Shown here one piece after another: positions 36,810 through 45,013 of a stretch of 64,000 nucleotides of DNA (positions within the stretch are counted from its first letter, which is position 1; each line of letters begins with the position of its first letter). Position numbers and translations under genes: made by a program. Source of the DNA: Telluribacter humicola (GTDB lineage: Bacteria; Bacteroidota; Bacteroidia; Cytophagales; Spirosomataceae). The stretch lies in NCBI RefSeq assembly GCF_017355935.1, contig NZ_JAFIQT010000006.1, forward strand, positions 293,632 through 357,631. Direction: 5' to 3'. The notes under the pieces are model-generated. The model had not been told where the DNA came from. It did not search any database and worked only from the letters and a program-made list of their open reading frames with translations.

Positions 36810-38093
36810 TTATTGTTGATGTAATAGGACTGGTTGCTCATCTGTTTTTACCAACTGTTCGCGTAGTAAATTCAGAGCATAAACGGAGGTGAGCTGTATG
36901 TTCTGGACCCGGCTACCACCTAGCTTAAGTAACTTAGTAATGGTATGGGAAGGCGTAGCGCAGGCAATCCAAACGGTTCCAACAGGTTTATCTTCAGTAC
37001 CTCCATCGGGACCGGCTATGCCACTGGTGGCGATACCGTAGGTAGTGCCCAATAGTTCCCTGACACGCCCGGCCATTTCAGTGACTGTTTGCTCACTTAC
37101 GGCACCATTTTCCCGTAGCGTCTCTTCCTTTACTCCTAAGGTACGTATTTTAACGGCATTGTCATAGCTGATGACCGATCCCAGGAAGTAGCGGGATGAT
37201 CCGGGAATGCTGGTAAGCAGGTGAGCGATATATCCACCGGTACAACTTTCGGCTGTACTCAAGGTAGCTCCTTTATCCTGCAACAACTTCCCAACTACCT
37301 GTTCCAGTACTTCGTTATCATAGCCGAACACATGGTCTTTGATGATCGGCATGACGCGTTCTACTTCGTGAGTCAGCTCCTTCTCCAGTTGCTCCTGGTC
37401 GGTACCCGTAGCGGTAAGCCTGAGCCGTACCTGGCCCAGGTGGGGCAGATACGCCAGTTTTATGTGAGAAGGCAGAGCGTCTTCCCAGGCCTCAATCCGT
37501 TCCGCCAAGAATGATTCACCGATCCCCACCGTAAGTACCATCTTATGTATAATAACCGGTGGATTGTAGAAAGCTTTCAGCCTAGGAAGTACAACATGCT
37601 CCATCAGGTTCTTCATCTCGTAGGGGACTCCCGGCATAGATATATACACGGTACCTTCTTTTTCAAACCACATCCCGGGAGCCGTTCCCCAGCGGTTTTC
37701 GAGGTAGGTACAGTTGGCCGGTAGGGCCGCCTGCTGGCGGTTGAGCTCAGTCATGGCCCGGCCTCTTTTAGCAAAAAAACCGGTAATTAGCTCAAGCGCC
37801 TCTTCATTGATTATCAGCTCGGTATTGAAATATTTGCAAAGCGTATGCTTGGTAATATCATCCTTGGTAGGTCCAAGGCCTCCGGTTATCAAGACCAGAT
37901 CCGCTCGCTGAGAGGCCTCGTGCAAAGCACTTACTATATCTTCGACATTATCTCCTACGGAGGTTTTACGGACGGGACGAATACCAATAGAAGTTAGTTC
38001 GGCTCCTATCCATTGGGTGTTGGTATCGGTAATCTGACCAAAGAGAATTTCATCCCCAATGGTCATGATTTCAGCCCTAATTGTAGGACGCAT
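36810..38093 (-). CDS. cinA: CinA-family protein (competence/damage-inducible; nicotinamide-nucleotide amidase)
   Basis: The 427-residue full-length form has an N-terminal MoCF-like/ADP-ribose pyrophosphatase domain (IMTIGDEILFGQITDTN, 9-25; TGGLGPTKDDIT near 70) and a C-terminal NMN deamidase domain with Ser in STAESCTGGYIAHLL near 278-292 and GIAGPDGGTEDKPVG. Both signature sets are intact, so a role in pyridine-nucleotide recycling is likely. First gene of the five-gene operon; its TATTTTTG box lies back to back with that of the DUF4197 gene. Confidence 0.94.
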   Translation of the reverse strand: MRPTIRAEIMTIGDEILFGQITDTNTQWIGAELTSIGIRPVRKTSVGDNVEDIVSALHEASQRADLVLITGGLGPTKDDITKHTLCKYFNTELIINEEALELITGFFAKRGRAMTELNRQQAALPANCTYLENRWGTAPGMWFEKEGTVYISMPGVPYEMKNLMEHVVLPRLKAFYNPPVIIHKMVLTVGIGESFLAERIEAWEDALPSHIKLAYLPHLGQVRLRLTATGTDQEQLEKELTHEVERVMPIIKDHVFGYDNEVLEQVVGKLLQDKGATLSTAESCTGGYIAHLLTSIPGSSRYFLGSVISYDNAVKIRTLGVKEETLRENGAVSEQTVTEMAGRVRELLGTTYGIATSGIAGPDGGTEDKPVGTVWIACATPSHTITKLLKLGGSRVQNIQLTSVYALNLLREQLVKTDEQPVLLHQQ

Positions 38094-38129
38094 ACAGGTC
38101 TAGTTTTGTGTGTAATTGGCTTAATTTTT

Positions 38130-38159
38130 CAAAAATACGCAATTTTTATTGTTAACAAT
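38130..38159 (-). promoter_or_regulatory. Promoter of the cinA operon
   Basis: Minus-strand ATTG (38159-38156), 18 bp, then TATTTTTG (38137-38130). It directly abuts the plus-strand box at 38160, making a compact divergent promoter. Confidence 0.5.
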
Positions 38160-38167
38160 TACGTTTG
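38160..38167 (+). promoter_or_regulatory. Promoter -7 box of the DUF4197 gene
   Basis: TACGTTTG, an exact TAnnTTTG match, 34 bp before the ATG at 38202. No clear -33 TTTG. Confidence 0.5.
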
Positions 38168-38201
38168 TGGGGTAGTAACAATACGATAAACTCATTCACA
38201 T

Positions 38202-38936
38202 ATGGAAAGTAAAATTCTTTTAGTAGCCTTTATTATGCTGATTACGAGCTGTACTGGCGAAGCGCAAATCAACCGGACCAAATTGGGTAAAGTACTCGAG
38301 AAGGTTACTACTCCGGCAGGAGGATTATCAGAATCAGAAATTGTAAATGGGCTTAAAGAAGCCCTCCGTGTAGGTATCAGCAATGGCTCTGCCCAGGCAT
38401 CCCAAACGGACGGGTACTATAAGAACGCTTATATTAAGATACTCTTCCCACCGGATGCCCAGCGGGTAGAGCAGAGGCTGCGTCAGATCGGACTGGGCAA
38501 CGAGGTAGACCGTTTTATCCTCTCGCTGAACCGGGCTGCGGAAGATGCCGCCAAGAAGTCAAAGCCTATTTTTATAGACGCTATTACCACCATGACTATT
38601 AACGATGCAGTGGGTATTCTGAGGGGTGCCGATACATCCGCTACGGCTTACCTGCGCCGCACCACCAACGAAGAACTATACAACTCCTTTTATCCGGTCG
38701 TGGATAGTACATTGAATCTTAATGAAGCTACCCGTTACTACGCTGATCTGGTCAATACCTATAATAAGCTGCCCTTTGTTCAGAAAGTAAATCCGGATCT
38801 GAAACAGTACGCTACCCAGAAAGCTATTGATGGATTGTTTGTATTGATAGCTGAGGAAGAAAAGAAGATTCGTCAGGACCCTGCTGCTCGTGTGAGTGAT
38901 ATTTTACGCCGGGTATTTGGGCAGGCCGGTCAGTAG
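38202..38936 (+). CDS. DUF4197 lipoprotein
   Basis: Function unknown. The 244-residue product begins with a lipoprotein signal (hydrophobic 4-15, lipobox ITSC with Cys17), so it should be lipid-anchored. The mature part matches DUF4197: LSESEIVNGLKEALRVGI, YKNAYIKILFPPDAQRVE, AITTMTINDAVGILRG and the helical tail near FPVQKVNPDL-like PFVQKVNPDLKQY. Mostly helical, no catalytic residues recognised. It precedes gldC by 39 bp, but gldC has its own promoter. Confidence 0.87.
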   Translation: MESKILLVAFIMLITSCTGEAQINRTKLGKVLEKVTTPAGGLSESEIVNGLKEALRVGISNGSAQASQTDGYYKNAYIKILFPPDAQRVEQRLRQIGLGNEVDRFILSLNRAAEDAAKKSKPIFIDAITTMTINDAVGILRGADTSATAYLRRTTNEELYNSFYPVVDSTLNLNEATRYYADLVNTYNKLPFVQKVNPDLKQYATQKAIDGLFVLIAEEEKKIRQDPAARVSDILRRVFGQAGQ

Positions 38937-38948
38937 TATGTACTTTTG
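38916..38948 (+). promoter_or_regulatory. Consensus Bacteroidetes promoter of gldC
   Basis: TTTG (38916-38919), 21 bp, then TACTTTTG (38941-38948). The -33 element lies inside the end of the DUF4197 gene. A start codon at 38946 would overlap the box, so the ATG at 38976 is preferred, with a leader near 20 nt. Confidence 0.75.
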
Positions 38949-38975
38949 TCAAAACATTTATTAATAATAATACCA

Positions 38976-39317
38976 ATGAAAAAATCAGATATTCATTTTT
39001 CAGTTGAGCTTGATAATCAAAATATCCCCGATAAGATCTTCTGGGAGGCTACCGATAACCCCAACGAAGGGATTAACGATACCCGTGCGATTGCTATTGC
39101 GGTATGGGATCACTACCACAAAGGTACCCTGAAGATTGACCTCTGGACAAAAGATATGGAAGTGTTTGATATGAAGCGCTTCTACATCGAAATCATGAGT
39201 GGTATTGCGGATACGCTCCTAACGGCCACCAGCGATAAGAAAATGGCTGACGCCATTGAGGGGCTGTGTCAGAACCTGAGCAAAAATCTGGATGAAGAAA
39301 TGAAAGCTGCTCAGTAA
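38976..39317 (+). CDS. gldC: Gliding-motility-associated protein GldC
   Basis: Small cytosolic protein of 113 residues characteristic of Bacteroidetes. It starts MKKSDIHFSVELDNQNIPDK, the usual GldC opening, followed by WEATDNPNEGINDTRAIAIA and WDHYHKGTLKIDLWTKDM. GldC was found through gliding mutants in Flavobacterium, but it is also widely present in non-gliding relatives, so its presence does not prove motility. Other gld genes are not in the window. Confidence 0.92.
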   Translation: MKKSDIHFSVELDNQNIPDKIFWEATDNPNEGINDTRAIAIAVWDHYHKGTLKIDLWTKDMEVFDMKRFYIEIMSGIADTLLTATSDKKMADAIEGLCQNLSKNLDEEMKAAQ

Positions 39318-39338
39318 TAACAGTTGCAAAATCATTGA

Positions 39339-40538
39339 ATGATGTTAAGAAAGATCTCTATCTGCTTGTTTTTGGTTGTTAGTAGTATGTATTCTGCCTT
39401 AGCCCAAGGCGTACAATTCTCTGAAAACAACCTGCGTAATGTATTTAATCAGGCCCGGGTTCAGAACAAACTGGTGTTCGTAGAAGTATATTCCAGTTCC
39501 TGCCATGTGTGTCAGAGCTTTATTCCTATTTTCAATCAGAAGCAAGTAGGAGACTTTTATAACCAGAGCTTTGTAAACTATAAAATTGAGGTCAACTCAC
39601 CGGACTTCCAGCAATTTATTCTGGCAAAAAAGATATTTGTCCCCTCGCTGCCTCTGATGCTGTACTTTGATGGAAATCAGAACCTGCAGCACATGGCCGT
39701 CATCGAACCCAGCGCTCAGAATGTGATCCAGCAGGGACAAGTCGCACTTAATCCAGGTCAGCGGGCCTCATCTATGCGGCAACGCTTTGCCTCCGGCGAG
39801 CGGGCTAACCAGTTTCTGATCGACCTGGGTATGTACAGCCGCGTGGTATCGGATACCACCCTTAATATCAAGGCTATGGATGCCTATGCCAAGCAACAGG
39901 CTCCCAATGCCTACCAAAGCGAAGCCAACTTCCTGGTGTTGCAAAGACTGGTCATGGATATTGATAACCCACTGGCTACGTACTTTATCAAAAACCTACC
40001 GGTATACTCAAAAAAGTACGATCCGAAACTGGTACAGAATACAGCCGAAAATATCGTAATGTACTCGCTGTACAGCAGCCGGGGCAACAAGTACAGCAGC
40101 AATAAGGTAATTCAAATGCGTGATTACCTGACCAAGGCTGGTATCGGTGCGCAAGTAGCCCGTAACCGGGTGCTTCTGCCACTACTGAATGCCTACCTCA
40201 GAGAGAAGAAGCCTGCGCAGGCGGTAGCCGTGGTTAATACACACGCCACTCAGGTACCCATGAAAGCTCCGGATTATATCTACCTGATCCGGTACTTCAA
40301 CGAAAAGAGCCCTGATGCCAGCTACGTACCCTCAGCCCAGAAGTGGTTTGCCAGTGGATTGAAAACAGTAAGTGCCAATAGTAAAGAAGCGGCTGACCTG
40401 CATTACCAGATGGCAGTAGCCTTTAAGAAAGCCGGTAATAAAGCCGAAGCTACTAAAACAGCTCAACGCTCGGTAGCTATCTCCAAAGCTTCCAGAACGG
40501 ATAGTAGCCAGGCGGAGGCACTACTGAGAAGTATTTAA
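39339..40538 (+). CDS. Secreted thioredoxin-fold protein with helical C-terminal half
   Basis: The 399-residue product has a signal peptide (hydrophobic 5-20, cleavage near ALAQG). Residues about 25-130 form a DUF255/thioredoxin-like domain with CxxC active site CHVC in VEVYSSSCHVCQSF and the cis-Pro equivalent in FVPSLPLMLYF. The remaining 270 residues are helical with TPR-like features, for example ADLHYQMAVAFKKAGNKAEATKTA at the end. A periplasmic disulfide or protein-folding role is plausible. An alternative start is the second Met (39342). Follows gldC by 21 bp and probably shares its transcript. Confidence 0.82.
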   Translation: MMLRKISICLFLVVSSMYSALAQGVQFSENNLRNVFNQARVQNKLVFVEVYSSSCHVCQSFIPIFNQKQVGDFYNQSFVNYKIEVNSPDFQQFILAKKIFVPSLPLMLYFDGNQNLQHMAVIEPSAQNVIQQGQVALNPGQRASSMRQRFASGERANQFLIDLGMYSRVVSDTTLNIKAMDAYAKQQAPNAYQSEANFLVLQRLVMDIDNPLATYFIKNLPVYSKKYDPKLVQNTAENIVMYSLYSSRGNKYSSNKVIQMRDYLTKAGIGAQVARNRVLLPLLNAYLREKKPAQAVAVVNTHATQVPMKAPDYIYLIRYFNEKSPDASYVPSAQKWFASGLKTVSANSKEAADLHYQMAVAFKKAGNKAEATKTAQRSVAISKASRTDSSQAEALLRSI

Positions 40539-40563
40539 AGGAAGTACTGTAAGGAAAATATAG

Positions 40564-40591
40564 AAAGGATCAGCCCCAAAGCTGGTCCTTT
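40564..40591 (+). terminator. Terminator of the gldC/thioredoxin-fold unit
   Basis: AAAGGATCAGC pairs with GCTGGTCCTTT (one wobble pair) around CCCAAA, then TTCTTCT. It overlaps the last codons of the convergent TPR gene. Confidence 0.7.
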
Positions 40592-41145
40592 TCTTCTACA
40601 AAGTAAAACTGTCCGTAGAAGGGAGCCTGAGTGAGTAAGAATCGGGCTTCTTCGTCACCCATCTCAACAGCACGGTGCAGATCACGAGCAGACTGGTGGT
40701 ACTGGTGCATCCGCAGTCGACACAGGCCCCGCATCCGCATGGCATCCGCATTGGAGTTATGGAAGAACCAGACTGCTTTGTCAAACTCCCGGAAAGCCTC
40801 CTGGTACTCATCAAGAGCCATGTGCGCTTTACCTTTATCCAGGTAGCATTCGGCTAAGGTATTGTTGTAGCTGAGGGCCTGGGTTAGATCGTAGATAGCC
40901 GAGTAGTAGTTCTCGTCGCGCAAATTACACTTACCACGAAACGCGTAAGCAACGGCTGATTTGGGATTTTGCTTGACCTGCTGATTGAAATATTGGAATG
41001 CTTCTTCGAATTTACGCTGCTGAAAAAGTGCTATACCCTCCTGGTAATGCCGGTATTCTTTTTCGGCAGGTGTTTCGTGATCATGCAAGTGGTACCTGAT
41101 GATCAGATAAGGAATTGACAAAAAGAGTAATAATGATATTTCCAT
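40570..41145 (-). CDS. TPR-repeat protein with N-terminal membrane segment
   Basis: The 191-residue product has a hydrophobic N-terminus (MEISLLLFLSIPYLIIRY), likely a membrane anchor, followed by about four tetratricopeptide repeats (35-170) with canonical spacing, for example AYAFRGKCNLRDENYYSAIYDLTQAL split over one repeat. TPRs mediate protein contacts; no enzymatic motif. It is convergent to the thioredoxin-fold gene. The partner is unknown. Confidence 0.83.
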   Translation of the reverse strand: MEISLLLFLSIPYLIIRYHLHDHETPAEKEYRHYQEGIALFQQRKFEEAFQYFNQQVKQNPKSAVAYAFRGKCNLRDENYYSAIYDLTQALSYNNTLAECYLDKGKAHMALDEYQEAFREFDKAVWFFHNSNADAMRMRGLCRLRMHQYHQSARDLHRAVEMGDEEARFLLTQAPFYGQFYFVEEKDQLWG

Positions 41146-41196
41146 ACCAGCTCTAATAAAAGAGAAGTCATTCCATTGGATGTAAGACTAAGATAG

Positions 41197-41550
41197 CTAC
41201 TTTATCAATTCATTCTGCACTTTTTTGGGTAAAGATTCGACTACTAATGTGTAAGAGTCAGTTACCCATTCACGAAGTAGCTTGTCCGGAACGGAGCCAT
41301 CAGCTATAATGGTATTCCAGTGTTTTTTGTTCATGTGATAACCCGGCAATACGCACGAATATTGTTCTCTCAGCTCTCCGGCTTTTTCGGGATTACATTT
41401 TACATTAAAACGAAATTCAGCACTATCTAATGAAGTAAGCAGGAATATTTTCCCCATGACCTTGTATACAAGCGTTTCCTCGCCGAAGGGAAACTCTTCG
41501 GTAACTCCCGGAAGCTGTAAACAAAGGTCACGGAGATTCTCAATATTCAT
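41197..41550 (-). CDS. MmcQ/YjbR-family protein
   Basis: The 117-residue product matches the MmcQ/YjbR (CyaY-fold, DUF419) family: MNIENLRDLCLQLPGVTEEF opening, TLVYKVMGKIFLLTSL, FNVKCNPEKAGELREQ and HMNKKHWNTI. The function is not established; members have been suggested to bind DNA. The start at 41550 is favoured over 41586, because it overlaps the stop of the small gene upstream by exactly 4 bp (ATGA). Confidence 0.88.
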   Translation of the reverse strand: MNIENLRDLCLQLPGVTEEFPFGEETLVYKVMGKIFLLTSLDSAEFRFNVKCNPEKAGELREQYSCVLPGYHMNKKHWNTIIADGSVPDKLLREWVTDSYTLVVESLPKKVQNELIK

Positions 41551-41726
41551 CGCATGATGGCTCTGGTGATCATCACGATCAGACAAAACAGGAACATGAT
41601 AATGGAGATCCGGTTAATACCGTGCATCATCTTCAGATTGAAGGAGGTGGGGGCATTGGGATCTGGCTTTCTGAACACGCGAAAGAAGTAGCTAAATACC
41701 TCTCCCAGTTGAAAATAACGTTTCAT
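41547..41726 (-). CDS. DUF6728-like small membrane protein
   Basis: A 59-residue product too short for most gene callers. It starts MKRYFQLGEVFSYFFR, continues through a charged DPNAPTSFNLKMMHGI stretch and ends in one hydrophobic helix (about 40-57, ISIIMFLFCLIVMI). I recall this layout (LGEVF.YFFR, DPN.P..FNL, MHGINRISI) from a small Bacteroidetes family annotated DUF6728. The stop overlaps the YjbR gene start by 4 bp, a translational coupling that argues for real expression. Function unknown. Confidence 0.75.
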   Translation of the reverse strand: MKRYFQLGEVFSYFFRVFRKPDPNAPTSFNLKMMHGINRISIIMFLFCLIVMITRAIMR

Positions 41727-41794
41727 ATGATAGGAAGAAATAGTAAAATCAGGGTTGATCAGCAGTGTACTATGCTGCTATAAGTAGTACATGA

Positions 41795-43813
41795 TTAGGA
41801 GGTTAAAGGTTCCTCAATGGTCTCAGGTTCTATCCATCTTCCATCCTCCCGAATCAGCTCTATTAATTCATCTACGGCTTTGGCGGCAGTGACTGATCTT
41901 TTAACCACCTGCTGACCCCGGTAAAGGGCAATTTTGTCTTTACCCATGCCAACATAACCATAATCAGCATCAGCCATTTCGCCGGGACCATTTACAATAC
42001 AGCCCATGATACCAATCTTTACGCCTTTGAGGTGCTCAGTATGCTTGCGGATCATGGCGGTTGTTTCCTGTAGATCAAAGAGTGTACGGCCACACGACGG
42101 ACACGAAATATACTCAGTCTTGGACATGCGGGTACGAGCTGCCTGCAGGATTCCAAACCCAACACTGTTAAAGGTCGACAGTGCCTGTAACTTATCAGAC
42201 TTAGCTGTACCATCAGCAAACTGGGGTGAAACAATAACTCCATCTCCCAATCCATCGATGAGCAATCCACCAATGTCCGTAGCGGAGTACAGGGGAAGAC
42301 GATCATCCAGATCTGAACCATAGGTGCGCTGGATAATTACCGGCAGTTTTAAACCAAGGTCCAGTAAGCGGAAGAACAGCCTCCGCATCTCGGGCATAGC
42401 ATGCTTGTTTTCGGAACGTAGTACTAGTACCAGATTAGTAGCGTCTTTCACCTGATTCAGTAGGGCTACATTAAAGCTATGGATATCGCCTGCTACAAAG
42501 TTCAGTACTTCGCTTAGCTGATCAGCTGTTGTATCCTGATACTCCACGGTTGTCAGCAGCGGGAAGGTATTTACCTTATCCGGGTGCAGTAGCCACTGTG
42601 GGTGATTGATTATTTCTTTCAGACCATTGGGCAACATGAAAGGTACCGGCGTACTACCTGTATAGATATAGTCCGCGCCCTGGTCGTTCATACGCCACTT
42701 GTCAGGTACGGGCAGGAAGAAGTGACCGATGCTGCGCAGATCTTCGTGCTGCTCAATGGTGAGCTGCGAATAATCGGCAATAACCCGGGGTACATTGATA
42801 CCTCCTACATTAAATACTTCATTCGTTTCCCGGCGATGGTACTGGAAAGGATCAATAGGTACCTGCTCAACGGGCTCGATGGGAGCATGAGGTGCCCGCA
42901 CGGTATAACGCTGGATGAGATCACGAGCTACGGGAGCTTCGTTCTCGGGTGCTTCGGTCAATGATACCCGTACGGTATCTCCCAGGCCATCTTCTAGCAA
43001 AGTACCAATACCTACCGCTGATTTGATACGGCCATCTTCGGCTTCGCCGGCCTCGGTTACACCCAGGTGTAGCGGGTAGGGCTTTAGTCCTTCCTCATTG
43101 AGGCGTTGCACCAGCAGCCGGTACGCCTGTACCATTACCTGCGTATTGCTGGACTTCATCGAAAGGACGATGTTGTAGTAGTTCATCTCTTCGCAGATGC
43201 GCAGGAACTCCAGTGCCGACTCCACCATACCCAGCGGGGTATCGCCGTAGCGGCTCAGGATACGGTCCGAAAGGGAGCCGTGGTTAGTACCTATCCGCAT
43301 GGCGGTTCCGTACTCCTTACAGATCTTGACCAGGGGGATAAACTTTTCCCGAATACGCTCCAGCTCAGCGGCGTAGGAGGCATCGGTATAATCAATAAGT
43401 TCAAAGCGTTTGCGGTCGGCGTAGTTACCGGGATTGATCCGTACTTTTTCTACAATACGGGCGGCCAGTTCGGCGGCATTGGGGGTAAAATGTATATCGG
43501 CTATAAGCGGTACCTGAATACCTCTCTGGCGTAACCCCTTCCTGATGTTCTCCAGATTCTGAGCTTCTTTGACACTGGGGGCTGTAATGCGTACATATTC
43601 ACAACCGGCTTCCACCATCCGGATCACCTGCTCAATGGAGCCTTCGGTGTCCATGGTATCCACAGTGGTCATGGATTGCACTCTAATAGGGTACTCGGAG
43701 CCCAGGTACACATTACCGATAGGAACAGAAATGGTCTGGCGGCGTTTGTACTCAGTCAGTGAGGGGCAATACAGTTTGGGATTTACGTCAGATAGGGCGG
43801 CTATCGTAGTCAT
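41795..43813 (-). CDS. ispG: 4-hydroxy-3-methylbut-2-en-1-yl diphosphate synthase (long form)
   Basis: Iron-sulfur enzyme of the MEP isoprenoid pathway. The 672 residues are the long three-domain form found in Bacteroidetes, Chlamydiae and plants, with a TIM barrel N-terminus (VYLGSEYPIRVQSMTTVDT; ADIHFTPNAA), a large inserted middle domain and the C-terminal [4Fe-4S] domain with cysteines in ISCPSCGRTLFDL (near 569-572) and GIMGCIVNGPGEM (near 604). The start at 43813 (MTTIAALSD) is preferred over 43855, which overlaps the promoter box. Confidence 0.94.
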   Translation of the reverse strand: MTTIAALSDVNPKLYCPSLTEYKRRQTISVPIGNVYLGSEYPIRVQSMTTVDTMDTEGSIEQVIRMVEAGCEYVRITAPSVKEAQNLENIRKGLRQRGIQVPLIADIHFTPNAAELAARIVEKVRINPGNYADRKRFELIDYTDASYAAELERIREKFIPLVKICKEYGTAMRIGTNHGSLSDRILSRYGDTPLGMVESALEFLRICEEMNYYNIVLSMKSSNTQVMVQAYRLLVQRLNEEGLKPYPLHLGVTEAGEAEDGRIKSAVGIGTLLEDGLGDTVRVSLTEAPENEAPVARDLIQRYTVRAPHAPIEPVEQVPIDPFQYHRRETNEVFNVGGINVPRVIADYSQLTIEQHEDLRSIGHFFLPVPDKWRMNDQGADYIYTGSTPVPFMLPNGLKEIINHPQWLLHPDKVNTFPLLTTVEYQDTTADQLSEVLNFVAGDIHSFNVALLNQVKDATNLVLVLRSENKHAMPEMRRLFFRLLDLGLKLPVIIQRTYGSDLDDRLPLYSATDIGGLLIDGLGDGVIVSPQFADGTAKSDKLQALSTFNSVGFGILQAARTRMSKTEYISCPSCGRTLFDLQETTAMIRKHTEHLKGVKIGIMGCIVNGPGEMADADYGYVGMGKDKIALYRGQQVVKRSVTAAKAVDELIELIREDGRWIEPETIEEPLTS

Positions 43814-43852
43814 CTGGTTTGTATTAGTAAGAAGAATATCGAATCTAAAAAG

Positions 43853-43860
43853 CAAATGTA
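43853..43860 (-). promoter_or_regulatory. Promoter -7 box of ispG
   Basis: Minus-strand TACATTTG, an exact TAnnTTTG match, 40 bp before the ATG at 43813. A TTTG lies upstream at 23 bp, slightly too far. Confidence 0.5.
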
Positions 43861-43927
43861 AGCTATTCGTTTTCCTTACTATACAAACCAGATGTACAAT
43901 TTAAATGTTCGTGCGCAGAAACTTTAT

Positions 43928-45013
43928 TTATGCCTCTAAACGAGTGCCTTCGTCAACGGTAATTATGTAGCTTTTACCGCCGGCTTTTTCGATGGCTTCG
44001 GCCACTTCTTCGGCTTTTTCTGGGGCATATACAAACATACAGCCACCACCTCCTGAGCCATTGATCTTACCTCCCAGGGCACCGGCAGACAGCGCGGCAT
44101 CCATCATGCGATCAATCTTTGGAGTGGAAGTACGTTTATGGTCACGTAGATTGAGGTAATGCTTATAGAGCAACTCTCCGAAGCGGGTGTCGGTGTCTGC
44201 GTTGCCATTCGCTGATTGAGTTTGGGAGAGAAGGTCTTTGCCTTCAAGCAGAATATCCCGGTCCTCCAGATTAGCGATCAGCAGGCTCATTTCATCCTGA
44301 GTCAGAAGCTGACTGTACTCGCGCGTTTGCTCAGCCGGGGTGGTGAATATTGAGAACGACGAATCATATTGCTGTACCTTCTCTATTACCGCTTCCATTC
44401 CGTACCGGCAGCGGGCTAGTATACCCAATGTATCCTTGGGCTCCAGTGAGTCGCCCAGGACGAAGGTACCTAGTTTAGGCGTGAGTGCCTCGACATGGAT
44501 GGCAGGTCGGGATTCCAGATATATCACATGACCGATGGCGGTTGAGTAATGGTCCATCATACCGCCCGGCTCTCCAAACTCGAGTACTTCGGCCGCGTTG
44601 GCTATTTCACCCAGTTCTTTGGGAGAATAGTTAGCGGGATTATCACTCATCAGGTACAGGAAGTGTGCCCAGCTGACAATGAGGGCCGAAGAGCTGGAGG
44701 TACCTGAGTTAATCGGGATATTTCCCCTAACGGTACATTCGAATCCACTCGAGAAGTGGTGCCCTCTGCGTCTGAGATTATTAATAGTACTCTTGAAGTA
44801 GTCACGCGACTTGCCGTACTGCTCCGACTGAGACAGCGAGAATTCCTCTTTCTGACCAATATCCGGCAGGTGGAGGATGACCTGATCATCCTGGCGTCTA
44901 TCGCCTTCGATCTGAATCCTCCGGGAGATAGCAGCCGCTATCACCGGAAGACCCAGATAATCCTGGTGCTCACCAAAGAAACAAATACGGCCAGGGGTCG
45001 AAATCTTAATCAT
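43928..45013 (-). CDS. GHMP-family sugar kinase (galactokinase-like)
   Basis: Predicted sugar 1-kinase. The 361 residues have the three GHMP motifs: GRICFFGEHQDYLGLP (8-23), the ATP loop INSGTSSSSALIVSW near 101-115, and KINGSGGGGCMFVYAP near the C-terminus. Motif 1 deviates from true galactokinase (GRVNLIGEHTDY), so the sugar may not be galactose; glucuronic or fucose-like substrates are possible. Its ATG overlaps the permease stop by 1 bp (TAATG), so transport and phosphorylation are coupled. Confidence 0.82.
   Translation of the reverse strand: MIKISTPGRICFFGEHQDYLGLPVIAAAISRRIQIEGDRRQDDQVILHLPDIGQKEEFSLSQSEQYGKSRDYFKSTINNLRRRGHHFSSGFECTVRGNIPINSGTSSSSALIVSWAHFLYLMSDNPANYSPKELGEIANAAEVLEFGEPGGMMDHYSTAIGHVIYLESRPAIHVEALTPKLGTFVLGDSLEPKDTLGILARCRYGMEAVIEKVQQYDSSFSIFTTPAEQTREYSQLLTQDEMSLLIANLEDRDILLEGKDLLSQTQSANGNADTDTRFGELLYKHYLNLRDHKRTSTPKIDRMMDAALSAGALGGKINGSGGGGCMFVYAPEKAEEVAEAIEKAGGKSYIITVDEGTRLEA

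Noticed and set aside
42006..43534. Several plus-strand frames inside ispG
   Set aside because: ispG motifs are complete on the other strand; the frames have no promoters or family features.
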